A stretch of 33,163 nt of DNA, taken from positions 1-33,163 of the forward strand of contig CALEHQ010000004.1 in the NCBI GenBank assembly GCA_937876315.1, read 5' to 3'. The notes beneath the pieces are model-generated. The model was not told where the DNA came from. It ran no database searches and worked only from the letters and a program-made list of their open reading frames with translations. Source of the stretch: an uncultured Actinomycetes bacterium (GTDB lineage Bacteria; Actinomycetota; Acidimicrobiia; Acidimicrobiales; Acidimicrobilacustridaceae). Of the stretch, positions 1 through 7,676 are shown piece by piece (position 1 is the first letter of the stretch; the number at the start of each line of letters is the position of its first letter). The position numbers and the translations under genes were made by a program.

Positions 1-32
1 TCCTCAGATGTGAACTCGTGCTCCCCGGTCAT
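1..32 (-). CDS. Possible 5' end of a gene leaving the window
   Basis: On the minus strand an ATG at 32-30 opens a frame (MTGEHEFTSE) that stays open to the window edge. A TAAGTT hexamer (46-41) lies 8 nt before it, the same spacing seen at other probable leaderless starts here. Only ten codons are visible, so no product can be proposed. It would be the next gene downstream of the Tad operon on the same strand. The existence of the gene is inference. Confidence 0.3.
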   Translation of the reverse strand, partial: MTGEHEFTSE

Positions 33-40
33 TGGGAATG

Positions 41-46
41 AACTTA
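41..46 (-). promoter_or_regulatory. Putative -10 element before the edge gene
   Basis: TAAGTT on the minus strand ends 8 nt before the ATG at 32. It fits the TAnnnT-N6-10-start pattern of this window. No convincing -35 is visible. Positions 47-95, between it and the last Tad gene, hold nothing else I can recognise. Confidence 0.3.
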
Positions 47-95
47 CGGCGAGGGAGGGGGGACTGACGAAACGACAACGAAGAATGGTGGGGAA

Positions 96-542
96 TCAGC
101 GCTGTTGCGCAGTGGCGGTCGCAGTCGCCAGCACGAGTTTGTCGTCCGGCGCTCCCGGGAGGGCGCGCGCGAAGAGATGTGGAACCCGCTTGGAAAGAGA
201 GACCGTGACTGAACCGTCTTGGTTGATTGTGACATCGGGTCCCGAGGAGAGGTCGTCGAGGGTGCCCCTGGTGGCAAGGGCATCGACTGCGACGAGCCAA
301 ACCCTTGAGGGGTCAAGTTCGAAGCCCCTTCCGGATCGAAGCGCGGCTTCATCGAGGCCTGCGGTCGCAGCGTCGTTCGCGGCGTCAGTTGCGGCAGCCA
401 AAAGATCTTGTTGTCCAGCGCGAACGGCGGTCAGGTCAACGGTGATCGCTGCTAGGACAAACATGATGAGTACCGCAACGGGCATGAGCATGAGCACCGT
501 TCCGCTCTCGCCCCTTGCCCGTGGCTGAGAAACATTCAGCAT
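96..542 (-). CDS. TadE/TadG-like pilus assembly protein (third of three)
   Basis: 148 aa. A short basic N-terminus containing RARGESG is followed by one hydrophobic segment (about residues 15-37), then a region rich in Ala, Asp and Thr that begins VRAGQQDLLAAATDAANDA. That pattern is typical of TadE/TadG-type pseudopilins anchored in the membrane beside the pilus. The ATG at 542 overlaps the previous gene's stop (536-538) by 7 nt, so translation is probably coupled. It is the last gene of the Tad operon. The family match rests on architecture and context; TadE versus TadG cannot be decided by eye. Confidence 0.72.
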   Translation of the reverse strand: MLNVSQPRARGESGTVLMLMPVAVLIMFVLAAITVDLTAVRAGQQDLLAAATDAANDAATAGLDEAALRSGRGFELDPSRVWLVAVDALATRGTLDDLSSGPDVTINQDGSVTVSLSKRVPHLFARALPGAPDDKLVLATATATAQQR

Positions 543-994
543 TTGGCGTCTCCTGAAATCCCGCTTCGGAACGGATCGATCACTTCACTCGCCGATGCGA
601 CTGCAGCGAATCCTTGACCGAAGCCGCCAATGATCGGAACTCGAAGTGCATGGACTGGGTGACGAACAGTGACGGTGACTCGGTTGCATCGCGACCAACC
701 ACGTTCGCCTGTGTAGGAAATGGAAATCGAGGTAGCGCCGGCGCTCCGTCCATGGCCGGAAAAGGCTTGTGTCGCGGCTGACTCCGCACGGGACAGAGCT
801 ATCTCTTCATTCGGAGCTTCGACGAATGTACGGACGGCTTCACGTGCGGCACTTGTTGTTGAGAGTTTGGCATCAACAACACCCCATGCATTGGCGATGA
901 TGAGCATGGCGATGACGAAAGTGAGAATTCCGAATGGGATGACCTCAATGCCGCCGACTTGTCCTTGGTCGCCACGAACACGCAGACAGGTCAT
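536..994 (-). CDS. TadE-like pilus assembly protein (second of three)
   Basis: 152 aa. It has the TadE plan: a short cytoplasmic head (RVRGDQGQVGGIEV), one membrane helix at about residues 18-38, then KLSTTSAAREAVRTFVEA, the Ala/Arg-rich stretch that commonly follows the helix in TadE proteins. The C-terminal part is predicted extracytoplasmic and ends in Cys. Its ATG (994-992) forms an ATGA overlap with the stop of the gene before it. Together with its two neighbours it probably supplies minor pseudopilins. The paralogues share architecture but little direct sequence identity. Confidence 0.75.
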   Translation of the reverse strand: MTCLRVRGDQGQVGGIEVIPFGILTFVIAMLIIANAWGVVDAKLSTTSAAREAVRTFVEAPNEEIALSRAESAATQAFSGHGRSAGATSISISYTGERGWSRCNRVTVTVRHPVHALRVPIIGGFGQGFAAVASASEVIDPFRSGISGDAKC

Positions 995-1425
995 TGCATT
1001 TGCTCCACTCGGACCCGAACTGTTCGTTCAATTGGCGGGGCGCCATTTCCTCTCAAGCTGTCCCAGAGGAAACTGGGGGGACGGGCTCGAACTGTTACTG
1101 CGACGGTGTCCCAAGTGGTTGTTGACCAGTCGAGTTCGATCCGACTTCCGAACGAACCAAGTTGAGCGCGAATAGTTGATTCGGCGCGGGATCGAGCGTC
1201 TTCGGGGATTGGCGACTCGTCATGAGGTGTTCTTGCTCCCGCAACGAGTCGGGCTCCTTCGTAGACAGCACTTGTTGTTGCTGATCGCGCGTAGAGCGCA
1301 ATCAGCGTCTGGGTTGCGAAAAGTAAGAGGGCGAGGAAGACGAGGAGTCCAGCGATTGTGGAAACAAGACCGGCCCCAGTTTCGGGGCCGAACCTCTGTG
1401 TGCAGCGCGCTCGAAGCCGGCTCAC
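991..1425 (-). CDS. TadE-like pilus assembly protein (first of three)
   Basis: 144 aa from a GTG start at 1425. I chose this start because it overlaps the previous gene's TGA (1424-1422) as GTGA, the coupling used across this operon. A longer frame from 1500 would overlap the upstream gene by 79 bp. After a basic head and the sequence RFGPETGAG there is one hydrophobic helix (about residues 20-43), then LYARSATTSAVYEGARLVAGA, a typical TadE-like post-helix segment. The extracytoplasmic part of about 80 residues has no enzymatic motif. Confidence 0.73.
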   Translation of the reverse strand: MSRLRARCTQRFGPETGAGLVSTIAGLLVFLALLLFATQTLIALYARSATTSAVYEGARLVAGARTPHDESPIPEDARSRAESTIRAQLGSFGSRIELDWSTTTWDTVAVTVRARPPSFLWDSLRGNGAPPIERTVRVRVEQMQ

Positions 1426-1646
1426 TCGGAGCCGATCTGCATGATCTTTTCGTTTGTCGTTGCTTCGGTTGCTTTCCACATTTGTTGGAAGCCGACCCAC
1501 ATCGCTGCACCGAGAAAAGCCATGATCAGCACCGCTATCGCCGCGGAAATCACGCCTTCTCCGTGATCGCCCTTGAATCGGCGACGTTTCGGTGACGGAG
1601 TGGTCGTGACGTTCTTGTCGGATCCTTTGTCGAGGTTCGGCCGCAT
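1422..1646 (-). CDS. Small single-helix protein, candidate pilin of the Tad system
   Basis: 74 aa from ATG 1646. This start is supported by AAGGAG (minus strand, within 1660-1647); a longer frame from 1802 would run into tadC. A charged N-terminus (KRRRFKGDHGEG) precedes one hydrophobic helix (VISAAIAVLIMAFLGAAMWVGF) and a short polar tail. This size and shape, in this position between TadC and the TadE genes, fits a Flp-type pilin or minor pilin. The exact prepilin signature is not met: the Glu is not clearly at +5 after a cleavable Gly. Pilin identity is therefore inference. It is the only operon member with its own strong ribosome binding site, which fits a product needed in higher amounts. 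Confidence 0.6.
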   Translation of the reverse strand: MRPNLDKGSDKNVTTTPSPKRRRFKGDHGEGVISAAIAVLIMAFLGAAMWVGFQQMWKATEATTNEKIMQIGSE

Positions 1647-1677
1647 TACTGCTCCTTGTTTGGTGGTTGGGAATTGG

Positions 1678-2577
1678 TTAGGTAGTGGTGAAAAGGCGGA
1701 GTGCTTCGGTGAACGGGACAGCGAGAAAAAGGAGACCAGGCACCAACGTCGCAACCGTGACGGGTATCCACACCTGTTGACCGCGCTTTTCGATGGTCTC
1801 AACTAGGTCTCGATGGATCTCGGAGCGAACAGCCCGAGCTTCTTGGGTAATCAGATGTCCGAGGTCGCCGGCATCGCGGTTCAACGCGAGGACACCAACG
1901 AGCCTTCCGACTGCAGGTACATCGGCGGTGGCGGCCCATTCTCGAAGCGCGGTGTTCTCATCGATTCCATGTTGAATACGGGTAAGGACTCGCTGGAGAT
2001 CCTGTGCGACGGTTCCGGTTGAGCGTCTGGAAACGCGCTGAAGAGCGGCGCCGAGCGAGTAGCCCGCCGAGAGCATCATCCCGAGTTGTTCGCTGACAAT
2101 CGGGAGTTCGAGGACGAGAGAGCGCTTCCAATCTCTTGAGCGTCGTGAGAGTTGGGATTCAACAAGGAGGAACGCAAGAGTCGGCGCTCCTGCGACAAGG
2201 AGAAGAAAGAAAAGAGTGGGAGGTCTGGTCGCGACTGCGAGGAGGGCCGCAGCGCACAGTGCAGCAGTAGCCCAGCCGAGTTGACGAAGCCGAAAGGCGG
2301 TGGAATCGAACGAGCTATGAATCCGCTCAAGGCGCATGCCGAGTTCTTCGTTGACCCCACAGAACTTTGCAACAGTTGCTCCGGCATCGCGGGCGAGTGG
2401 ACCGAGAATTCGGAGGATTGCGTTGCTCTCGTCGGTTTCGGCACGATGTGAGAGGCCAAAGAGATAGGGCCGCACTCGTTCGGTGAGTGGAGGTCGTCGG
2501 AACCATCGAAACTGGCCAAGAAGCAGTGTGAGGCCGAGCCAGGCGAACAGCAGGGCAATGGCGATTGGCTGTTTCAT
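1678..2577 (-). CDS. TadC-like type II/IV secretion membrane platform protein (T2SF domain)
   Basis: 299 aa from ATG 2577, chosen because it gives an ATGA overlap with the upstream stop (2576-2574). There is an N-terminal membrane helix (AIALLFAWLGLTLLLG), a helix pair in the middle (around residues 105-140), then the cytoplasmic T2SF/GspF-type helical domain with LGMMLSAGYSLGAALQRVS, and a C-terminal helix (VTVATLVPGLLFLAVPF). In Tad systems TadC and TadB form the inner-membrane platform that couples the TadA ATPase to pilin polymerisation. It is second of two T2SF genes, the usual tadA-tadB-tadC order. A 31-bp gap with a ribosome binding site follows. Confidence 0.85.
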   Translation of the reverse strand: MKQPIAIALLFAWLGLTLLLGQFRWFRRPPLTERVRPYLFGLSHRAETDESNAILRILGPLARDAGATVAKFCGVNEELGMRLERIHSSFDSTAFRLRQLGWATAALCAAALLAVATRPPTLFFLLLVAGAPTLAFLLVESQLSRRSRDWKRSLVLELPIVSEQLGMMLSAGYSLGAALQRVSRRSTGTVAQDLQRVLTRIQHGIDENTALREWAATADVPAVGRLVGVLALNRDAGDLGHLITQEARAVRSEIHRDLVETIEKRGQQVWIPVTVATLVPGLLFLAVPFTEALRLFTTT

Positions 2578-3458
2578 TGTGCGAACACCCGATCTTCGGT
2601 TGGTAGGCGCAACATCCGACCGGCCCAGCGCCAGCAAATGGCCATGATGGCGAGAGCGCTAAGCACTGCAAGTTGCCCTAAAGGTGTGGTGTACGCGCTG
2701 CGTCCGTTTCCGACTGCGACTCCGGCGGCGGCCATGCCGAGAGGAACGAGCAGCACGAAGCGCCGAGCAAAGCGGACGCCGGACTGACGAGCTCGTACAT
2801 CTTTGCGGTAGGCGACATCGTCACGTCGATCTTGTGCGAGATCTGCAAGTCGGCGATCAATTCCGGTTCCGCCGAGTTCGTGCGCGATGAGCAACGTCTC
2901 GCAGGTTGCATCGCAGGTGGAGTCGGCAAGTTGATCGCGCAGCACACGAAGGGTCTTGTCAAAATCGGTGGTGAGCATCCATTCGCGTTGTGCTGCGCTG
3001 AATGCGGGTCGCATGATCTCGGGACCAGCTTCGCCAACCTCGAAAAGTGCCTGCGGAAGCGAACGGCCCACTGAAGAGGTGAGGAGTCGAAGTTCCTCGA
3101 TCATTCGTGGCCATGCGTCTTGCGCAATTGCGAGCCGATTCCGGCGACGCTGCCGATACGCCGCAAGAGGAAACGATGCTCCAAACATTCCCGCGGTGAT
3201 TGCGGGAAGGGCTGCGCCGAAGAGCGCAAGAGCGATGAGGGCTCCAAGGAGGAACATTGAACTGATCGCGAGGATGAACTCGCCTAGGGCAACAGATCCG
3301 AGACCGGCTTGCGTCATCCATTCGGCACTGGAGCGTCGGTTTCGCTTCGACTCAGAACTTTTAGGGGCTGGGCCGACGCCGGACCAACCAAGGATGCGAG
3401 CGGTATAGAGGAGGTGGACCCCATAACCAGTTATCGACGCAAGGAGAAGCGCAGTCAT
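2574..3458 (-). CDS. TadB-like type II/IV secretion membrane platform protein (T2SF domain)
   Basis: 294 aa from ATG 3458, which overlaps the TadA stop (3457-3455) as ATGA. A first hydrophobic segment at the N-terminus and a strong helix pair (ILAISSMFLLGALIALALFGAA and following) precede a T2SF helical domain (EELRLLTSSVGRSLPQALFE, LLIAHELGGTGIDRRLADLA), and further helices close the protein. Position directly after TadA supports TadB. It should be an integral membrane partner of TadA and TadC. Confidence 0.83.
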   Translation of the reverse strand: MTALLLASITGYGVHLLYTARILGWSGVGPAPKSSESKRNRRSSAEWMTQAGLGSVALGEFILAISSMFLLGALIALALFGAALPAITAGMFGASFPLAAYRQRRRNRLAIAQDAWPRMIEELRLLTSSVGRSLPQALFEVGEAGPEIMRPAFSAAQREWMLTTDFDKTLRVLRDQLADSTCDATCETLLIAHELGGTGIDRRLADLAQDRRDDVAYRKDVRARQSGVRFARRFVLLVPLGMAAAGVAVGNGRSAYTTPLGQLAVLSALAIMAICWRWAGRMLRLPTEDRVFAQ

Positions 3459-4723
3459 TGGAGAACCAATCCGAGATCGCTGCCCGATGATGCGAATGTG
3501 TTCGAGAGACGCTGGGGGACCAGGCCTGTCCAAAGAAGCGGTTGAGAGGGTGATTGACGGGTGTAGAGATCGGTGACGGTGAATGCTCCGCTTGATCCGT
3601 CAACAAGTTGTTCCTCAACGGCGATGATTTCGCTTACCTGAGGACCGTTTGGAGTTCGTTGACTGAATATCACCAGGTCAATGGCGTCGGAGACAAGAGT
3701 CGTAAGCGCTCCGTGAGGGAGTGAACCTGCATCGGAAAGTTCGGCGAGAAACCTCAATCGAGACAGCGCACCTCGAGCGTTTGCAGAGTGAATCGTCGTG
3801 TAGCCCTTGATGCCCGATGACAATGTGAGTAGGAGTGGAAGTGCTTCTCTGTCGCGGACCTCTCCAACGACAGCCACATCGGGCGCCATGCGTAGAAACC
3901 CGGCCACGAGGCGGCGGAGATCGACAGCAGGTCGATCAGTACGGGCGGCGCGCGTTTGCATGCTAGCGACATTTGGGAGTGGCGCATCGACCTCGAAGAC
4001 TTCCTCGGCAATCACAACACGTTTGGAAGGGTCGAGTTCGCCCAAACAGCATGACAAGAGGGTGGTCTTTCCGGATCCGGGTGCACCGGCAAAGAGCGCT
4101 GTTGTGCCGCATCGAATCGCCGCAGCAAGGAAGGATGCTGCGCCATTGCTCAGCGTGTCGGTGGAAACAAGTTGATCGAGTCGGGTGAATGGCACGCCGG
4201 TGAAACGGCGGATATTGACCATGAGGTGACCACCCCGAGCAAGGTCGCCGTGGACGATGTGGAGTCGTGAGCCATCGTCAAGCTGAGCATCTTGAAGACC
4301 TTCGGTGGCATCGAGTTTGCGATGGCTCGTCGAAGAGTCATCCAGAAGTTTGGTGAGCGTGCGGATGACATGCTCGTCGTCGTGGAACGTTTCGTGGTGG
4401 TATCCGCTTGATCCACGATGGCGCTTTACGAAGATTTCGGTGGGAGCGTTAATTTCGACTTCCCAAACGTCAGCATCGTTGAGAAGTTCAGTCAGCGGGC
4501 CGTAGAGGACCAGGTTTTGCCATGCGCGAGCAGCGAGAGTTTCCGGATTGGTAATGACAAGCGTTCTGCGGCCGCGCCGAACATCGTCATCCCAGCGCCG
4601 CAGCTCATCATCGATGAGGGCGCGTAACTGTTCGTGTCCGCCAGGATTTGAGAGATCGATGGCGGCTTCCTTGGCACGAGTTTGGACCGCCATCTCGATG
4701 TCGAGAAGTGGGGTAGTTCTCAT
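3455..4723 (-). CDS. tadA: TadA/CpaF-type pilus assembly ATPase
   Basis: 422 aa. This is a type II/IV secretion ATPase that powers Tad pilus assembly at the cytoplasmic face. The Walker A motif GAPGSGKTT is at residues 213-221. The Walker B-type block PDVAVVGEVRD is at 281-291, preceded by the FLRMAPD signature of this family. The His-box GYTTIHSANA is at 307-316. The N-terminal about 180 residues carry the CpaF-like segment GPLTELLNDADVWEVEINAP. Its length is normal for TadA. The ATG at 4723 overlaps the TadZ stop as ATGA, and its own stop overlaps the TadB start. Confidence 0.92.
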   Translation of the reverse strand: MRTTPLLDIEMAVQTRAKEAAIDLSNPGGHEQLRALIDDELRRWDDDVRRGRRTLVITNPETLAARAWQNLVLYGPLTELLNDADVWEVEINAPTEIFVKRHRGSSGYHHETFHDDEHVIRTLTKLLDDSSTSHRKLDATEGLQDAQLDDGSRLHIVHGDLARGGHLMVNIRRFTGVPFTRLDQLVSTDTLSNGAASFLAAAIRCGTTALFAGAPGSGKTTLLSCCLGELDPSKRVVIAEEVFEVDAPLPNVASMQTRAARTDRPAVDLRRLVAGFLRMAPDVAVVGEVRDREALPLLLTLSSGIKGYTTIHSANARGALSRLRFLAELSDAGSLPHGALTTLVSDAIDLVIFSQRTPNGPQVSEIIAVEEQLVDGSSGAFTVTDLYTRQSPSQPLLWTGLVPQRLSNTFASSGSDLGLVLQ

Positions 4724-6027
4724 GCAGTCCTCCCAAGGTGTCCGGGAATGATGGCAATCGGTGCGGGGTGAAACGACGGTCGGGGTTGGCGTGGTTCCAT
4801 CTGCAGAAGGCGCTCGGAGACCGCGGCGTTTATAGAGCCGAACGCCGATCGTGGGGGTGGAGTTCCGTCGTGAAGGAATGGTTCGAGATCACGACGTAGC
4901 GGAACCATCACTGGTGTTGGTAGCGAATGTGATGGAACGGACTCATCGAAGAGATGCAGAATCGATCGTGCGAGTTCAGATCGATGTCGGGTGGAACGCG
5001 GCGCTCCGAGGATGACGAGAAGAATTCGTTCGGTCTCGACGCCAAGTTCAGCGAGTTCGCGCAGGGCATGTAGCGCTCGACTCAGGCCGGTGATCCCGGC
5101 TCGAGCGGTGAGGACAACAAGATCGGCGTTTCTTGCGAGTTCCCGAGCGAGCAAATTGCGATCTTCGATATCGATCGATCCGGTTTCAGATTCGCCCTCG
5201 AAGTCGGCATCGGAGTCGGCCACGACAAACTCGAACGAGCGATGGATCGATGCCAATGCAGCCAAGGTGGTACGGCGGCGGAGAGTCGACCAATCGCGAT
5301 GTCGACGCAGACCGGGGAGGATGTCGTATCCGTGTCGAGGGCTAAACCAAAAGAGATCTCGGACCTCGTCGTCGGTTGGATTCGCAGTGCGATGGAGGTC
5401 AACAAGTTCTTGGAGTCCGGGGACAACATCGCCTAGATCATGGAGAAGGGCTTGATCTGCATTGAGGCTCGCATCAACGAGGCCGACTCGAGTTAGGAGC
5501 GACTCGTGGCGTGGCAAGGGTTGCGCAGCGAGGTGCGATGCGATCGCCATAGCGGTTGTGGATGTCCCTGATCCGCCTGGACCGAGAACTGCGATGAGGC
5601 GCCCAGTTGGAGACGAGTCAACAGAGGTTTCATGCGTGGCGATTTGTGATCGGTGATCGACCCCAATCGCATGAGCACGAAGAACAGCGAGGAGTTGGTG
5701 CGGTGTGACCGGTTGGCTCAAGGTCTCGGCGGCGCCGAGTGCCAGCCAATCGCGTCGAGGGGTGGAATCGGTGATGAGGATCGGAACGCACCCTGCATCT
5801 CGGGCAGTTTCGATGACGTCGCGGTCGACTCCGGTGCAGTCCTCACCAAGCAGTACGGCGGAGAATCGACGATCAGAATGAAGGCGTGAACGAACTTCAT
5901 CGACCGAGACGCATCGAATGAATTCAATTGGTAGCGTCGACGAATTCGCCCAACGTCCGATATCGGTTAACCACGTTGTGCGGGGACGGGCTACGCCTAA
6001 TACGACAAAGTGCTCTTCGCTCATCAT
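4720..6027 (-). CDS. TadZ/CpaE-like pilus localisation protein with atypical P-loop
   Basis: 435 aa. Residues about 5-120 resemble a response-regulator-like receiver fold, as in CpaE/TadZ. From residue 141 a MinD/ParA-like domain begins (GRLIAVLGPGGSGTSTTAMA). The P-loop at 149-158 reads GPGGSGTSTT: both lysines of a normal deviant Walker A are absent, so ATP hydrolysis is doubtful. Later segments (VGLVDASLNADQALLHDLGD; FVVADSDAD; ADLVVLTARAGITGLSRA) match the switch and Walker B-like positions of this superfamily. TadZ/CpaE proteins help place the pilus machine in the cell. Overlaps of 4 nt link it to the genes on both sides. Confidence 0.8.
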   Translation of the reverse strand: MMSEEHFVVLGVARPRTTWLTDIGRWANSSTLPIEFIRCVSVDEVRSRLHSDRRFSAVLLGEDCTGVDRDVIETARDAGCVPILITDSTPRRDWLALGAAETLSQPVTPHQLLAVLRAHAIGVDHRSQIATHETSVDSSPTGRLIAVLGPGGSGTSTTAMAIASHLAAQPLPRHESLLTRVGLVDASLNADQALLHDLGDVVPGLQELVDLHRTANPTDDEVRDLFWFSPRHGYDILPGLRRHRDWSTLRRRTTLAALASIHRSFEFVVADSDADFEGESETGSIDIEDRNLLARELARNADLVVLTARAGITGLSRALHALRELAELGVETERILLVILGAPRSTRHRSELARSILHLFDESVPSHSLPTPVMVPLRRDLEPFLHDGTPPPRSAFGSINAAVSERLLQMEPRQPRPSFHPAPIAIIPGHLGRTA

Positions 6028-6773
6028 CGACCTGCTGCTGAACGAGCGAGTGGGCCTGTTACCGCTGATCGAGTGCCAACAGTTTCGCCGGCAAGGGTGG
6101 ATCTCACCACGGTGATTGATGCAACTTGCGCGGCGTGAACCGCCTCGAGCAACTGATCAGGAGATGTGAGGGCGAGAGTGACGATGAGTTTCCCTGAGGA
6201 TCCGAGACTCCCTGATTTCGCGTCAGTGGCGCGAATGACGTTTGCGTCACGTGCGAGAACAGTGGTGGTCGCGTCGCTCCCGGAACCGTACGTGGCCAAG
6301 ACGTCAACTCGCTCGCCTGGTCGGAGGTCGCCATTAAGTGCTCTCTCTCGGTCGACTGGAAAAGAGAATTGGCGTGTTGGCTCTGTTGGTCCTCCGGTGA
6401 GCACGGCACTGCGTTGGACCAGCTCGCCCTCTCCGATTGGAGCCAGCGCCACAGACCCCGCCAACGCATCAACCGAGGGAAACGTGCGGAGTAACTCAGC
6501 GGTGCGCGTATCGACAGATGCGGTGGCAAGCGTTGAGCTGTCGAGTCGTTCCCCGGCCACAAGCGCTCGGCGCGATATGACGACAGATTGTTGTGAAGAG
6601 GCGCCTGCTCCGGAGACAGTGAGATATGCGGCGAGAGCGGCAGCGCTTACAAGGAGACCTCCGACAATTGTTCGAGTATTTGGTTTCCCCGGGACTCGGA
6701 TGTTCAATCGACGAAGCGTCGCTGGTGGAGTGTTTGACTGCGCTCCGGGGGATGTTGTGTGGGAACGACGCAT
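6024..6773 (-). CDS. CpaB/RcpC-like SAF-domain pilus assembly protein
   Basis: 249 aa. A basic cytoplasmic N-terminus is followed by one membrane helix (TIVGGLLVSAAALAAYLTVS). Then comes a SAF-type domain (VVISRRALVAGERLDSSTLA, IGEGELVQRSAVL) and the RcpC-like part (LNGDLRPGERVDVLATYGSG). The family acts outside the membrane during Flp pilus assembly. In diderms it associates with the secretin, but no secretin gene is present here. ATG 6773 is preceded by GGAGAG on the minus strand. This is the first gene of the Tad operon, with a candidate promoter at 6815-6843. Confidence 0.82.
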   Translation of the reverse strand: MRRSHTTSPGAQSNTPPATLRRLNIRVPGKPNTRTIVGGLLVSAAALAAYLTVSGAGASSQQSVVISRRALVAGERLDSSTLATASVDTRTAELLRTFPSVDALAGSVALAPIGEGELVQRSAVLTGGPTEPTRQFSFPVDRERALNGDLRPGERVDVLATYGSGSDATTTVLARDANVIRATDAKSGSLGSSGKLIVTLALTSPDQLLEAVHAAQVASITVVRSTLAGETVGTRSAVTGPLARSAAGR

Positions 6774-6814
6774 TTCGTTTGCTCTCCGGTCCTGTCACTT
6801 GTGATGGGGGCCGC

Positions 6815-6843
6815 ACGGTACGGAGAACGATGTTCGGTGGGAA
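6815..6843 (-). promoter_or_regulatory. Candidate Tad operon promoter
   Basis: On the minus strand TTCCCA (6843-6838, four of six matches to TTGACA) is spaced 17 nt from TACCGT (6820-6815). Transcription would start near 6808 and give a leader of about 35 nt carrying the GGAGAG ribosome binding site of the first Tad gene. It is the only site in the 125-bp divergent region that faces the operon with both boxes. Confidence 0.45.
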
Positions 6844-6898
6844 GAGGCCGCGTGGCCCATTTCTTCAAGGTGACGATTCGCGTACCTTGACGAGCCTG

Positions 6899-7123
6899 AT
6901 GAATGAAACGATCGACTGGATGAGCACCGCCGATGCAGCGGACTATCTCGGGGTGCAGTCGCGCACTCTGTACCGATTCATCGATGAGGGTCGCCTCCCG
7001 GCCTACCGCTTTGGCCGCGTCATCCGACTGAAGCGCAACGATGTCGACGATTTCGTTCAGTCGTGTCGAATTGAACCAGGAACGCTGATCGACACTTCAT
7101 CAATTGCGTCAACAACTGCGTAG
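6899..7123 (+). CDS. Small excisionase-family helix-turn-helix DNA-binding protein
   Basis: 74 aa from ATG 6899; a start at the ATG at 6920 (MSTADAADYLG) is also possible. Residues about 8-55 form a MerR/excisionase-type winged HTH: STADAADYLGVQSRTLYRFI is the helix-turn-helix, and EGRLPAYRFGRVIRLKRNDV is the wing and following strand. Proteins of this family bind DNA as small adaptors or regulators; the target is unknown. No integrase is nearby, so a phage excisionase role is unlikely. It is divergent from the Tad operon, so a role in Tad control is possible but unproven. TACCTT at 6883-6888 is a candidate -10 with a 10-nt gap to the ATG. Its last 22 codons overlap the convergent gene. Confidence 0.8.
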   Translation: MNETIDWMSTADAADYLGVQSRTLYRFIDEGRLPAYRFGRVIRLKRNDVDDFVQSCRIEPGTLIDTSSIASTTA

Positions 7124-7608
7124 AAAACGCCGTTGTCGGGAGTGCTGAGCGTAAGCAATGAGCGGCTGAGGCTTCGTACGTTCCCTGAAATGAGATCATT
7201 GCTGATCGCCACCGAGAGTCGATCGTCGCGATCGATTCGTGATGCCAAAAAGGTGGGCCATGAGTGCGAAGTCTGAGGTGCACCGTCGCCATCAAGCTGT
7301 AGACGGGTAGCGCTCCGTACCGACGAAATTGAGGATGTACGAATAAGTGAGGTGGCTGATGAACTTGCGGCGAGCTCAATTCCCCCGGGCCCCACGGTGA
7401 GAATCGTTCCGCGGCGTTCGCTTCCATTTTTTGTTGTGAGCGTCACAAATGCATTGCATTCGGCGAGGTTGGCTAAGAGTCCGATCAGCGATGCGTCCTC
7501 GCCTCGGTGCCGGTGGAGCGCACCGAATCCTGCGCGAGATCGGGAGGAATCAGCGCTGCGGGCGGAGTCGAGGAGCTGGCGGAGGGCGGGATCGGTAACG
7601 GCGTCCAC
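7057..7608 (-). CDS. Uncharacterised protein with possible Sm-like core
   Basis: 183 aa from a GTG at 7608. I do not recognise a named family. Residues about 1-40 are helical and Arg/Ala-rich. The segment from about 50 to 98 (CNAFVTLTTKNGSERRGTIL, then TVGPGGIELA, then TSLIRTSSISSVR) has the alternating strand-turn pattern of Sm/LSM or small SH3-like barrels. The C-terminal third is hydrophobic/polar mixed, with no membrane helix or signal peptide. It should be cytoplasmic. It converges on the HTH gene with a 67-bp overlap and is divergent from phoH. Its conservation is the main evidence still lacking. Confidence 0.6.
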   Translation of the reverse strand: MDAVTDPALRQLLDSARSADSSRSRAGFGALHRHRGEDASLIGLLANLAECNAFVTLTTKNGSERRGTILTVGPGGIELAASSSATSLIRTSSISSVRSATRLQLDGDGAPQTSHSWPTFLASRIDRDDRLSVAISNDLISGNVRSLSRSLLTLSTPDNGVFYAVVDAIDEVSISVPGSIRHD

Positions 7609-7676
7609 CTCCCGATGATGCAGGATCGACCTCCGTGGGGGATGAGCCGTCTGGCCCTTCTAGGATTACGAGTCAG

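Noticed and set aside
6899-7123. Phage excisionase marking an integrated element
   Set aside because: No integrase, attachment repeats or phage genes nearby; small HTH proteins of this family are common chromosomal regulators.
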